From Feifania hominis (lineage in GTDB: Bacteria; Bacillota; Clostridia; Oscillospirales; Feifaniaceae), in the NCBI RefSeq assembly GCF_014384765.1, contig NZ_JACRSP010000004.1, positions 137,172-201,171 on the forward strand: a DNA stretch of 64,000 nucleotides, given 5' to 3'. This document shows, piece after piece, positions 42,641 to 50,720 of this stretch. Position 1 is the stretch's first letter, and each line of letters opens with the position of its first letter. The translations under genes were made by a program, and so were the position numbers. The notes under the pieces are model-generated. The model was not told where the DNA came from, searched no databases, and saw nothing but the letters and a program-made list of their open reading frames with translations.

Positions 42641-42677
42641 AGAGAGCCGCCTCCCCTCGGGGAGGCGGCTCTCTTTT
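42641..42677. terminator. Hairpin after csoR
   Basis: Perfect 16-bp stem (42641-42656 with 42659-42674) with a 2-base loop. A T-tract follows only on the plus strand, but position indicates it ends csoR on the minus strand. Confidence 0.65.
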
Positions 42678-42942
42678 ACGACTTTGTCAGCTTGTCGAGC
42701 AGCTCGGCGATCTCGTCGATGCGCTCGGCGTGGTTGCCGGTTGCCACAGCGTCCTTGACGCAGTGCTCCAGATGGGCGCGGATGATCTCGGCGTTGGTCT
42801 TTTTGAGAATGGAGGTCGTCGCCATGAGCTGGTTTGAGATGTCGACGCAGTAACGATCCTCCTCCACCATTTTGAGAATGCCGTCGAGCTGGCCGCGCGC
42901 AGTCTTGAGCAGACGGGTGATCTTTGCCTTGTCGGCCTGCAT
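42676..42942 (-). CDS. csoR: Copper-sensing transcriptional repressor CsoR
   Basis: 88 residues from the ATG at 42942, which overlaps the copA stop (TGATG) and has GGAGG upstream. The Cu(I) ligands Cys32, His57 and Cys61 have exactly the C-x24-H-x3-C spacing of CsoR (YCVDISNQ and RAHLEHC). Copper binding releases it from DNA. Being last in the operon that it should repress gives a feedback loop. Confidence 0.95.
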   Translation of the reverse strand: MQADKAKITRLLKTARGQLDGILKMVEEDRYCVDISNQLMATTSILKKTNAEIIRAHLEHCVKDAVATGNHAERIDEIAELLDKLTKS

Positions 42943-45530
42943 CACGCCACCTCCTCAATGCCGGTCACGGTGTAGCCGGCTTCGGTGACGGCGGCGGTGA
43001 GCGCTTCGTCGGACACGGCGGCGCTCAGCGTGACAGTCGCGGTCTTCGCCTCGAGGTCAACGCTCGCGCTGACGCCGTCGAGCGCACCCAGCGCCTTCTC
43101 GACACGGGCCGAGCAGTGACCGCAGGACATACCCTCAATGTGCATGAGTTTTTTCATGGTTTCCCTCCTCTCCTGCGTTTCTTCTACCATAACGGGGCAG
43201 GCGGTGACGGCTGCCGCTGATGCGGCTGCCACGGCCTGCTGCCCGAGGGCGGTGCGGTATTTGGGTTTGAACCACTTGAGCCGCAGGGCGTTTGACACCA
43301 CGCTCACCGACGAGAGGCTCATGGCCGCCGCGGCAAACATGGGGTTGAGCTTCCAGCCGAGAGCCGTGAAGAAGACGCCGGCGGCAAGCGGAATTCCGAT
43401 GGAGTTGTAGAAAAAGGCCCAGAACAGGTTCTCTTTGATGTTGGTGATGACCCGCCGGCTGAGCTGAATGGCCGATACCACGTCGAGCAGATCGCTTCGC
43501 ATCAGCACGATGTCGGCCGACTCGATGGCGATGTCCGTTCCGGCGCCGATGGCGATGCCCACGTCGGCGCGCGCGAGGGCGGGCGCGTCGTTGATGCCGT
43601 CGCCGACCATGGCGACGCGGTGGCCGCCCTGCTGCAGCTCGGCGATTTTGGCCTCCTTGTCCTGCGGGAGAACCTCGGCCACAACCGATTTGAGGCCGAG
43701 CCGGCGGCGGATGGCCTCGGCAGTACGGCTGTTGTCGCCGGTGAGCATCACGACGTCGATGCCCATTTCGGACAGCTCGCCGATGGCGGCGGCGCTGGTG
43801 GGCTTGACGGTGTCGGCCACGGCGATGACGCCGAGGAGCTGTGTGTCCTGCGCGAAGAAGAGCGGGGTCTTGCCGTCCTCGGCGAGTGCTTCGGCGCGGG
43901 CGTCAAACTCCCCGAGTGAGACGCCGCGCTCGCGCATCATCTTGAGATTGCCGGCAAAGCGGCGCGTCTGCTCCATGGTGACCTCGACGCCCTGGCCGGG
44001 GATGGCGGCGAATCCCGACACCTCGAGAAGACGCAGCGAGCGCCGCTCGGCCTCCTCGACGATGGCCTCGGCGAGCGGGTGCTCCGAGGGCTTTTCCAGA
44101 GAGGCTGCAATCTGCAGAAGCTGCGCCTCGTCGAATCCCTCGGCGGGGAGAATATCGGTGACGCTGGGCTTGCCCTCGGTGATGGTGCCGGTCTTGTCGA
44201 GTACTACGGTCTTGACTGTGTGGGCGATTTCCAGCGCCTCAGCCGACTTGATGAGAATGCCGTGCTCGGCGCCCTTGCCCGTGCCTACCATGATGGCGAC
44301 CGGCGTCGCAAGGCCGAGCGCGCACGGGCAGGAGATGACCAGAACCGAGATGCCGATGGAGAGGGCAAACGAGAAGCTGTAGCCCAGAATCAGCCAAACG
44401 ATGGTGGCGACGAGGGCGATGCCGATGACGGCCGGCACAAAGACGGCGCTCACACGGTCGGCCATCTTGGCGATGGGCGCCTTGGAGCCGGCTGCGTCCT
44501 CCACCAGGCGGATGATCTGGGAGAGGGTGGTGTCATCGCCGACCTTGGTCGCGCGGCAGGTCAAGAAGCCGCCCTTGTTGACGGTGGCGGCTATCACACG
44601 ATCGCCGCTGTTCTTTTCCACAGGGATGCTCTCGCCGGTGATGGCGGCCTCGTCGACGGACGAAAAGCCGTCCTCCACCACGCCGTCAACCGGTATCGAG
44701 GCGCCGGGGCGCACGAGGAACGTGTCACCGACGACAACCTCCTCCACCGGAATGACAACTTCTTCGCCGTTTCGAAGAACGGTCGCGGTCTTGGGCGCGA
44801 GATCGAGAAGCTTTGTGATGGCGTCGCTGGTGCGTCCCTTGGAGCGGGTCTCAAGGTATTTGCCGAGGGTGATCAGCGCGAGAATCATCGCCGCCGACTC
44901 GAAGTAGAGATCCATCACATAGCTCGCCGCGAGTTCCATGTCGCCGTGTCCCAGGCCGTAGCCGATCTGGTAAATGGCAAAGATGCCGTAGACCATGGCG
45001 GCCGAAGAGCCGATGGCGATCAGAGCGTCCATGGTGGGCGCGCCGCGAAAGAGGGTCTTAAAACCGTTTTCAAAGTAGGAGCGGTTGACATAGAGGATGG
45101 GAAGCGTCAGCAGAAACTGCGTCAGAGCGAACGTCATGGCGTTTTCCGTGCCGTGAAAGAAATGGGGCAGAGGAAGCCCCATCATATGGCCCATCGAAAT
45201 GTAGAACAGGGGAATCAGGCAGGAAAACGAGACAATCAGCCGCAGCTTCATCGATTTGAGCTCGGCCGCCGTATGCGCTGCGGGCGACTGCGGGCTCGGT
45301 TTTTTCTCGCCTTTCTGAAAGGCGGGCGACGCGCCGTAGCCCGCCTTTGCAACGGCCTCGACGATGTCAGCCTCACTGAGCTTGCCGCCGTCAAAGGTGA
45401 CGCTCATGCTGTTCGCCAGAAGATTGACCGATGCGCTCTCGACGCCGTCGAGCTTTTGCACGGCCTTTTCCACGTGTGACGAACAGGAGGCGCAGGTCAT
45501 GCCGGTGACATTGAATTTTTGCGTGGTCAT
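42942..45530 (-). CDS. copA: Copper-exporting P1B-type ATPase with C-terminal CopZ-like domain
   Basis: 862 residues from the ATG at 45530 (AAAGGAG upstream). N-terminal heavy-metal domain GMTCASC (about 8-14), eight membrane helices, TGES (actuator), SCPCALGLATP (metal-binding CPC), DKTGTIT (phosphorylated Asp445), SEHPLAEAI and VGDGINDAPAL are all intact. After the last helix and a linker, the chain continues into a second HMA domain from Met792, EGMSCGHC, resembling the copper chaperone CopZ. Codons before Met792 spell a strong internal SD (GAGAGGAGGG), so CopZ may also be made alone. Exports Cu(I). Confidence 0.95.
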   Translation of the reverse strand: MTTQKFNVTGMTCASCSSHVEKAVQKLDGVESASVNLLANSMSVTFDGGKLSEADIVEAVAKAGYGASPAFQKGEKKPSPQSPAAHTAAELKSMKLRLIVSFSCLIPLFYISMGHMMGLPLPHFFHGTENAMTFALTQFLLTLPILYVNRSYFENGFKTLFRGAPTMDALIAIGSSAAMVYGIFAIYQIGYGLGHGDMELAASYVMDLYFESAAMILALITLGKYLETRSKGRTSDAITKLLDLAPKTATVLRNGEEVVIPVEEVVVGDTFLVRPGASIPVDGVVEDGFSSVDEAAITGESIPVEKNSGDRVIAATVNKGGFLTCRATKVGDDTTLSQIIRLVEDAAGSKAPIAKMADRVSAVFVPAVIGIALVATIVWLILGYSFSFALSIGISVLVISCPCALGLATPVAIMVGTGKGAEHGILIKSAEALEIAHTVKTVVLDKTGTITEGKPSVTDILPAEGFDEAQLLQIAASLEKPSEHPLAEAIVEEAERRSLRLLEVSGFAAIPGQGVEVTMEQTRRFAGNLKMMRERGVSLGEFDARAEALAEDGKTPLFFAQDTQLLGVIAVADTVKPTSAAAIGELSEMGIDVVMLTGDNSRTAEAIRRRLGLKSVVAEVLPQDKEAKIAELQQGGHRVAMVGDGINDAPALARADVGIAIGAGTDIAIESADIVLMRSDLLDVVSAIQLSRRVITNIKENLFWAFFYNSIGIPLAAGVFFTALGWKLNPMFAAAAMSLSSVSVVSNALRLKWFKPKYRTALGQQAVAAASAAAVTACPVMVEETQERRETMKKLMHIEGMSCGHCSARVEKALGALDGVSASVDLEAKTATVTLSAAVSDEALTAAVTEAGYTVTGIEEVA
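43155..43172 (-). promoter_or_regulatory. Internal ribosome-binding site and ATG for a free CopZ-like protein
   Basis: On the minus strand GAGAGGAGGG lies 5-6 bases before the ATG at 43157, in frame within copA. Initiation here would yield a 71-residue protein starting MKKLMHIEGMSCGHC, about the size of CopZ. Confidence 0.6.
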
Positions 45531-45557
45531 GGTTCTGCTCCTTTCTAATACCACTAC

Positions 45558-45572
45558 ACCCCCCTGGGGTAT
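45558..45572 (-). promoter_or_regulatory. Candidate CsoR operator
   Basis: ACCCCCCTGGGGTAT contains the symmetric ACCCC-CCT-GGGGT, matching the G/C-tract pattern of CsoR sites. It lies in the early leader of copA, next to the promoter. Confidence 0.7.
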
Positions 45573-45580
45573 CTGAAACA

Positions 45581-45609
45581 ATAATAACAGCAGCAGTAGT
45601 ATTTGTCAA
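45581..45609 (-). promoter_or_regulatory. Promoter of the copA-csoR operon
   Basis: On the minus strand TTGACA (45604-45609) and TATTAT (45581-45586), 17-base spacing. Confidence 0.8.
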
Positions 45610-45620
45610 GAGCCCATTTT

Positions 45621-45835
45621 CTATAACGAGCGAAGCGAGTTTCATAAAACAAAACATCTAAGGGAGGGAGCGCCCTCTGCGACCGACCCATTTTATATGT
45701 AATTGTTTTTTATAACGAGCGAAGCGAGTTTCATAAAACAAAACATCTAAGGGAGGGAGCGCCCTTAGCGACCGACCCGTTTTATATGTAATTGTTTTTT
45801 ATAACGAGCGAAGCGAGTTTCACAAAACAAAGATT
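45621..45835. repeat. 89-bp tandem repeat (about 2.4 copies)
   Basis: TATAACGAGCGAAGCGAG recurs at 45622, 45711 and 45800, a constant 89-base period. Each full unit has the CGAGCGAAGCGAG near-palindrome, TTTCATAAAACAAAACATC, GGGAGGGAGCGCCCT and a CGACCGACCC block, then ATTTTATATGTAATTG. Copies one and two differ at about three positions. It fills the gap between the copper promoter and pepD. Non-coding. Confidence 0.9.
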
Positions 45836-45888
45836 CTGACAGAGCAACCCCGCTAAGGCTGACTGCTTTTACAGCTTTGCGCAGGGAC

Positions 45889-45918
45889 AAAAAGCCCCGC
45901 CACAGCGGCGGGGCTTTT
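45889..45918 (-). terminator. Rho-independent terminator of pepD (first copy)
   Basis: Stem GCCCCGCC / GGCGGGGC (45907-45914 with 45894-45901), 5-base loop, followed on the minus strand by TTTTTGTCC. Confidence 0.85.
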
Positions 45919-45927
45919 CAAGAGCAG

Positions 45928-47373
45928 CTACCGACTCCTCTTTAACACTTCGCAGACGAGATCGTAAAGATGCGCGATCGAGCGAACGCTGACCCGCTCG
46001 TGCACGGAGTGCACGCCCTGCAGGTCGGGCCCCGTGGAAATTGCGTCCAGTCCGGGGATGCGATCGACAAACAGGCCACATTCAAGTCCCCCGTGAGAGG
46101 CGACGACGCGGCCCTCCCGGCCGCTGATATCGCGGTAGGCCGAGAGGATGAGCTCACGCAGAGCGGAGCTCTTGGCGTACTGCCAGCCGGGATAGTCGCT
46201 GCGTTCGGCCACGCTGCCGCCTGCGGATTCAACGGCGGCGCGCACGCGCTGCACCATCATCGCTTTCTGCGATGCGATGCAGGAGCGGATGGAACAGGTG
46301 AAGCGCAGACCATCCGGCTCGAGACAGACGAAGCTGAAATTGAGCGAAGTCTGAACCAATCCGGGAAACTCCATGCTCATCGCCTGTACGCCGTGTGGCA
46401 GCCCGAGCAGAAGATGGAGCGCGCGGGAAGTGTCGCGCACGCTCAGCGCGTCGGATGGCGCCGCGGCGTTCCAGCTCAGAGAAAGCTCCGGCTCGCAGGC
46501 CCACTCGTTTTTGAGCACGCCGCCAAACGACGCGAGAAATTGTTCCAGCGCCTGTGCCTGCTCATGAGGAACCGCTATTTTAGCGCGGCAGCTGGGGCTG
46601 ATGACATTGTCGAACTGGCCGCCGTGGATATCGCATAGCCGCAGCAGGGGAATTTGCTCCATCGCCGAGTAGAGCACACGGACCATCAGCGGATTGGCGC
46701 TGGCGCGCCCCTTGTCGATGTCGGCGCCGGAGTGTCCGCCGATCAGCCCGTCGAGTACAATCTCATAGCAGCATTCACCATCGAGGGGCTCGCGCGCTGC
46801 CGCAAGCGCACAGTCGAGACTCACGCCGCCGGCGCTCGAGACCGTAAAGACGCCCTCATCCTCAAAGTCGAGATTCAGAAGCGTCCTGCCGCGCAGATCG
46901 GAGCAATCCAGCGCAAAGGCGCCGACCAGGCCGATCTCCTCATCGGCAGTGAAAACTGCCTCAATGGGTGGATGGGGCAGCGTGTCGTCGGTGAGAATGG
47001 CGAGAATGATGGCGATGGCGACGCCGTTGTCGGCGCCGAGGGAGGTCTTGTCCGCCCAGATCCACTCGCCGTCAGTCACGAGATCCAGTCCCTGGGTTGC
47101 CATATCCTTGGTGCAGTCCTCCGTCTTGGCGCACACCATGTCGAGGTGACCCTGCAGAATGATGGGCGCTGCACCCTCGTAGCCGGGCGAGGCGTCTTTC
47201 CAAATGATAACGTTGTTTGCGGCGTCCTGCCGGCAGCGCAGGCCGAGCTGCCGGGCATATGCCGCGCAGAGATTGCTCGCACTCGCCGTGTTGCCGCTGC
47301 CGCGGGGAACACGGGAGAGCTCTTCAAAATAGGAAAAAACCCTCTCGGGTTTCAATCCTGATAAAATGGCCAT
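45928..47373 (-). CDS. pepD: Aminoacyl-histidine dipeptidase PepD, first copy
   Basis: M20-family zinc dipeptidase, 481 residues. Zinc-site motifs are LQGHLDMVC (about 73-81), SLGADNGVAIA (about 112-122) and ADEEIGLVGA (about 143-152; Glu catalytic). IGGHSGADID marks the dimerisation lid. AGGAGG precedes the ATG. Cleaves Xaa-His dipeptides such as carnosine, and other dipeptides. A paralogue lies at 48494, only exoA between them. Confidence 0.94.
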   Translation of the reverse strand: MAILSGLKPERVFSYFEELSRVPRGSGNTASASNLCAAYARQLGLRCRQDAANNVIIWKDASPGYEGAAPIILQGHLDMVCAKTEDCTKDMATQGLDLVTDGEWIWADKTSLGADNGVAIAIILAILTDDTLPHPPIEAVFTADEEIGLVGAFALDCSDLRGRTLLNLDFEDEGVFTVSSAGGVSLDCALAAAREPLDGECCYEIVLDGLIGGHSGADIDKGRASANPLMVRVLYSAMEQIPLLRLCDIHGGQFDNVISPSCRAKIAVPHEQAQALEQFLASFGGVLKNEWACEPELSLSWNAAAPSDALSVRDTSRALHLLLGLPHGVQAMSMEFPGLVQTSLNFSFVCLEPDGLRFTCSIRSCIASQKAMMVQRVRAAVESAGGSVAERSDYPGWQYAKSSALRELILSAYRDISGREGRVVASHGGLECGLFVDRIPGLDAISTGPDLQGVHSVHERVSVRSIAHLYDLVCEVLKRSR

Positions 47374-47407
47374 AAAAACCTCCTGTGAGCCGGATCGACT
47401 CTGTCGA

Positions 47408-48175
47408 TCACGGTATTTGTTCCAGATTCAGCGTGAGCCCCACCGGGCAGTGGTCGCTGCCGGTGACCTCAGGGAAGATGGTGCTCTCGGCGACGGCGGG
47501 GGCGAGCCGGTCGGAGACGATGAAGTAGTCGATGCGCCACCCCGCGTTGTTGGCGCGCGCGTTGAACATGTAGCTCCACCAGGAGTAGGCGCCGGTGCGC
47601 TCCGGGTAGAGCAGACGGAAGCTGTCGGCAAAGCCGGACTCGAGAAGCAGAGTCATCTTCTCGCGCTCCTCGTTGGTAAAACCGGAGTTTCCGACGTTGC
47701 TCTTGGCATTTTTCAGGTCGATTTCCTGGTGGGCGACATTGAGATCGCCGCAGTAGACCACGGGCTTTGTCCGGTCGAGCTCCATCAGATAGGCGCGCAG
47801 GTCATCCTCCCACTGCATGCGGTAGTCGAGCCGGGTGAGCTCGCGCTTTGAGTTCGGGGTGTAGACGTTGACCAGATAGAACTGCTCAAACTCCAGCGTG
47901 ATGACACGGCCCTCGTGGTCGTGTTCCTCAATGCCGAGCCCATAGCGCACCGACAGGGGCTCGACGCGGGTGAAGACGGCGGTACCGGAGTACCCTTTCT
48001 TCTCGGCGTAGTTCCAGTACTGATGGTAACCCGGCAGATCAAGTTCGATCTGACCCTGCTGGAGCTTTGTCTCCTGAATGCTGAAGACGTCGGCATCGAG
48101 CAGGGAAAAGAAGCCCTGAAAGCCCTTGTTGATACAGGCTCGCAGGCCGTTTACATTCCATGAGACAAGTTTCAT
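47408..48175 (-). CDS. exoA: Exodeoxyribonuclease III / AP endonuclease
   Basis: 255 residues from the ATG at 48175 (AGGAGATG upstream). EEP-fold nuclease with SWNVNGLRACIN (Asn7), SIQETKL (metal Glu34), VYCGDLNVAH (Asp/Asn), and TGSDHCPVGL (Asp and His). Repairs abasic sites. On the same strand as pepD, 34 bases before its start, perhaps one transcript. Confidence 0.96.
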   Translation of the reverse strand: MKLVSWNVNGLRACINKGFQGFFSLLDADVFSIQETKLQQGQIELDLPGYHQYWNYAEKKGYSGTAVFTRVEPLSVRYGLGIEEHDHEGRVITLEFEQFYLVNVYTPNSKRELTRLDYRMQWEDDLRAYLMELDRTKPVVYCGDLNVAHQEIDLKNAKSNVGNSGFTNEEREKMTLLLESGFADSFRLLYPERTGAYSWWSYMFNARANNAGWRIDYFIVSDRLAPAVAESTIFPEVTGSDHCPVGLTLNLEQIP

Positions 48176-48240
48176 GTCGCATCTCCTCTGTGTTTTTGTA
48201 TCCACGACGCGCAGGCGGTCATGGGATGGGGTCAATATTC

Positions 48241-48415
48241 GCCTTATAAGGGGCGAGAGCATGGCTGGAATTCCGTATAACAGCCGCCCTGCGGCTGTTA
48301 TATCATGAGAACGTAGCGCTCTTGATATAACGCGGCCATGTTTTCAGCCGCCCCGTAAGGGGCGAGAGCACGGCCTGAATTTCATATAATAGCCGCCTTG
48401 CGGCTATTATACCAT
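48241..48415 (+). repeat. Hairpin repeat family, locus B
   Basis: About 1.6 units with a period near 109 bases. Contains TATAACAGCCG/CGGCTGTTATA and ATAATAGCCG/CGGCTATTAT hairpins, GATATAACGCGGCCATGTTTTCAGCCG, GCCCCGTAAGGGGCGAGAG and CACGGCCTGA. It is in plus orientation, and corresponds module by module with locus C and inversely with locus A. Fills the gap between exoA and the second pepD. Confidence 0.9.
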
Positions 48416-48493
48416 ATCTGTATAAATTAAAAAACTGGATTTTTCACGATCTGAAGCTTACAATAGAAAAAAACGCAAGTGAGGAGCACCGCC

Positions 48494-49927
48494 ATGAGAC
48501 AGAATGTTTTGAACTATTTTAAGGAGCTCAGCGCCGTTCCACGCTCGTCCGGCGAGGAGAAGGCGATCAGCGAATATCTGATGAATTTCGCCCGCACGCG
48601 GGGCCTTGAAGCCGTCTGTGACGAAGCGTATAACGTTGTCATCCGCAAGCCCGCCTCTCCGGGCTACGAAAACGGCCCTGTCGTGATGCTGCAGGGCCAC
48701 TCGGACATGGTCTGTGAACAGAACAAGGGCACGGACCACGACTTTCACAACTGCGGGCTCGATCTCATTGAGCAGGACGGCTTTCTGCGGGCACGCGGCA
48801 CGACACTCGGCGCGGACAATGGAGTGGGAGTCGCGATGATGCTCGCCATTCTCGATGACGGCGAGGCCGCGCATCCTCCGCTCGAGTGCGTCATCACCTC
48901 CGCTGAGGAGATCGGGCTCATCGGAGCCGCTGCAATGGACAAGTCCGCTCTGCGCGCGCAGATCATGATAAACCTTGACTCGGAGCAGGAGGGGATTGCG
49001 ACAGTCAGCTGCGCGGGCGGCATGCGCGTCGATGTCACCCGCGAGGCGGCGTCTGAGGAGGTCTTGGGTCTCAGTGCGCTGCGCCTCGCCGTTCGCGGAC
49101 TTTCGGGGGGCCACTCCGGCACAGAGATCGACCGCGGCCGGGGCAACGCAAACAAGCTGATGGGCCGGCTGCTCTGCCAGGTGCAGCAGCTGTGCCCGGT
49201 GCGCATCGCATCTCTCTCGGGCGGCAACAAGGACAACGCCATCCCGCGCGAGTGCGACTGCGTGGTTCTGCTGCCGCAGGAGAACAGCGCCGCCGCAGCC
49301 GAACTGCTCCGGCGGACGGCGGACAAGATCAGCCGCGAGCTGGCAGCTGCCGATCCGGGCTTTCGCTTTGAATGCGAGCCGGTGGCCGCTCCGCGGCAGG
49401 CCCTCTCACAGGCCGTGTCGCACGATGCGATCGAATTTCTCTTCCTCGCGCCGGACGGCCCGCTGCACCGGGACCACAGCGCGGGCGGCTTTGTTGTCAG
49501 CTCTGTCAATCTCGGCGTTGTGTCACTCACAGAGGGGACGCTCAGCTTCCGCTTCTCTCCGCGCAGCTCCGTCGAGTCGCTCCAGCGGGAGACCGAGCAG
49601 ATACTGACTCATCTCGCCGGTCTTCTCGGCTTTGAGGCCCAGACCTGCAGTGAGTATCCCGGCTGGGCATATGAGCCGAAGTCCCGTATCCGTGAGCTCT
49701 TCGCCGAGACCTACCGTGAGCTGACAGGCGGTACTCTGCGCACGGAGGCGATTCACGCCGGGCTTGAGTGCGGCCTCTTCAAAGCGGCAATGCCGGGGCT
49801 CGACCCCATCGCCATCGGCCCGAATATCTCGGGCGCCCACACGCCGCAGGAGACGCTTGACATCGCCTCGGCCGAGCGCACGTATGAGCTTGTCCGGGCG
49901 GTGCTCGCCAAGCTCCGGCAGGCGTAG
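48494..49927 (+). CDS. pepD: Aminoacyl-histidine dipeptidase PepD, second copy
   Basis: 477 residues from the ATG at 48494 (AGGAG seven bases upstream; a GTG at 48479 is less likely). Same motifs as the first copy: LQGHSDMVC (here Ser for Leu after His), TLGADNGVGVA, SAEEIGLIGA and LSGGHSGTEID. Metal ligands are conserved. Clear paralogue of the 45928-47373 protein, in opposite orientation. Shares a bidirectional terminator with the acetyltransferase gene downstream. Confidence 0.94.
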   Translation: MRQNVLNYFKELSAVPRSSGEEKAISEYLMNFARTRGLEAVCDEAYNVVIRKPASPGYENGPVVMLQGHSDMVCEQNKGTDHDFHNCGLDLIEQDGFLRARGTTLGADNGVGVAMMLAILDDGEAAHPPLECVITSAEEIGLIGAAAMDKSALRAQIMINLDSEQEGIATVSCAGGMRVDVTREAASEEVLGLSALRLAVRGLSGGHSGTEIDRGRGNANKLMGRLLCQVQQLCPVRIASLSGGNKDNAIPRECDCVVLLPQENSAAAAELLRRTADKISRELAAADPGFRFECEPVAAPRQALSQAVSHDAIEFLFLAPDGPLHRDHSAGGFVVSSVNLGVVSLTEGTLSFRFSPRSSVESLQRETEQILTHLAGLLGFEAQTCSEYPGWAYEPKSRIRELFAETYRELTGGTLRTEAIHAGLECGLFKAAMPGLDPIAIGPNISGAHTPQETLDIASAERTYELVRAVLAKLRQA

Positions 49928-49964
49928 TGCAGGCGGCCGATCTGAGAGGAAAATTTCCGAAAAA

Positions 49965-49997
49965 AAGAGCAGGTCCCATGTCATGGGACCTGCTCTT
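49965..49997. terminator. Bidirectional terminator between pepD (second copy) and acetyltransferase
   Basis: Perfect 16-bp stem (49965-49980 with 49982-49997); A-run before and TTGCTTTTTT after give T-tracts on both strands. The stop codon of the minus-strand acetyltransferase is inside the stem. Confidence 0.9.
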
Positions 49998-50514
49998 GCT
50001 TTTTTGAGATGGAATAGAGACTGTAAGTGCCCTCGACACCCTGATAGACGTGCTGAAAGTCCTTGACATGCGTCATGCCGATGCGTTCGGCGACGCGCTT
50101 GCCGGGCTCGATCGTACTGCGCACGGTCGAGGTCACACGGTCAAACCCGAGATTGTCAAACGCGTAGCGCACACAGGCCTGCGCTGTCTCGGTGGCAAAG
50201 CCTCTGTGCCAGAACTTCTGCAAAAAGACAAAGCTGACGTCGAGCACCTGCTCTCCCTCGCACTCCTGCCAGGTGAGACCCGCCTGCCCGAGAAAGAGAT
50301 TGGTCTTCTTCTCGATGACTGCCCACATGCCGAACCCATCGTTCTGATAGCGCTTCATCTGGCGGTGGAGCCAGTCGAGCACCTCGTCGGGGTTGAGCGC
50401 ATGGTCAAAAGCGGTCATCACGTTCTCGTCCTGGAGCAGCTTGCAAAGATCCTGAAAGTCATCGTACTTGAGCTCGCGCAGATAGGTTCTCTCGGTTTCA
50501 ATCACTTTTTTCAT
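49981..50514 (-). CDS. GNAT N-acetyltransferase (RimJ/RimL type)
   Basis: 177 residues. ETERTYLRELKYDDF at the start, FLGQAGL (strand 4), FWHRGFATETAQACVRYAFD (acetyl-CoA loop, here HRGFAT in place of GxGxxA) and the VRSTIEPGKRVAERIGM segment where RimJ/L has NxxSxxxxxKxGF. Probably acetylates a protein N-terminus or small amine. AGGT-type SD (GAAAAAAG) is weak. Single gene. Confidence 0.85.
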   Translation of the reverse strand: MKKVIETERTYLRELKYDDFQDLCKLLQDENVMTAFDHALNPDEVLDWLHRQMKRYQNDGFGMWAVIEKKTNLFLGQAGLTWQECEGEQVLDVSFVFLQKFWHRGFATETAQACVRYAFDNLGFDRVTSTVRSTIEPGKRVAERIGMTHVKDFQHVYQGVEGTYSLYSISKKQEQVP

Positions 50515-50611
50515 AGCAGTTCACCTCTACATGACACTCCACGATTGGTAAGCCAACGGGCTTTTTCGGCCGTCCGGCGCATAGACTGAAAAGAGAAAAG
50601 GGGTGGCGAAT

Positions 50612-50713
50612 ATGTACGAATACAAACGCCTGATCTGGTTTTTCCTCACAGCACTGGTCTGTGTGGGACTCATCCTGACGGCAATCAAACTCAGAGGGCT
50701 TCTCTTCGGCTGA
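50612..50713 (+). CDS. 33-residue single-helix membrane protein (hypothetical)
   Basis: MYEYKRLIWFFLTALVCVG then LILTAIKLRGLLFG. One hydrophobic helix (about 8-25) flanked by basic residues. A good AAGGGGTGG SD lies seven bases before the ATG. Not recognised; no neighbours on its strand. It lies immediately before repeat locus C. Small size leaves doubt, but the SD and topology favour a real gene. Confidence 0.6.
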   Translation: MYEYKRLIWFFLTALVCVGLILTAIKLRGLLFG

Positions 50714-50720
50714 TGTGTTT

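Noticed and set aside
42641..42677. Plus-strand terminator reading of the hairpin after csoR
   Set aside because: No plus-strand gene lies upstream on that side; the hairpin is more likely the csoR terminator even though its minus-strand T-tract is poor.
45621..45835. CRISPR-like array near copA
   Set aside because: The whole 89-bp period is conserved, with no unique spacer.
45531..45927. tRNA or rRNA gene in the intergenic gap
   Set aside because: No cloverleaf arms or T-loop (GGTTCGANNCC) could be found; the gap is filled by the promoter, repeats and a terminator. The same search by eye over the other gaps gave no tRNA.
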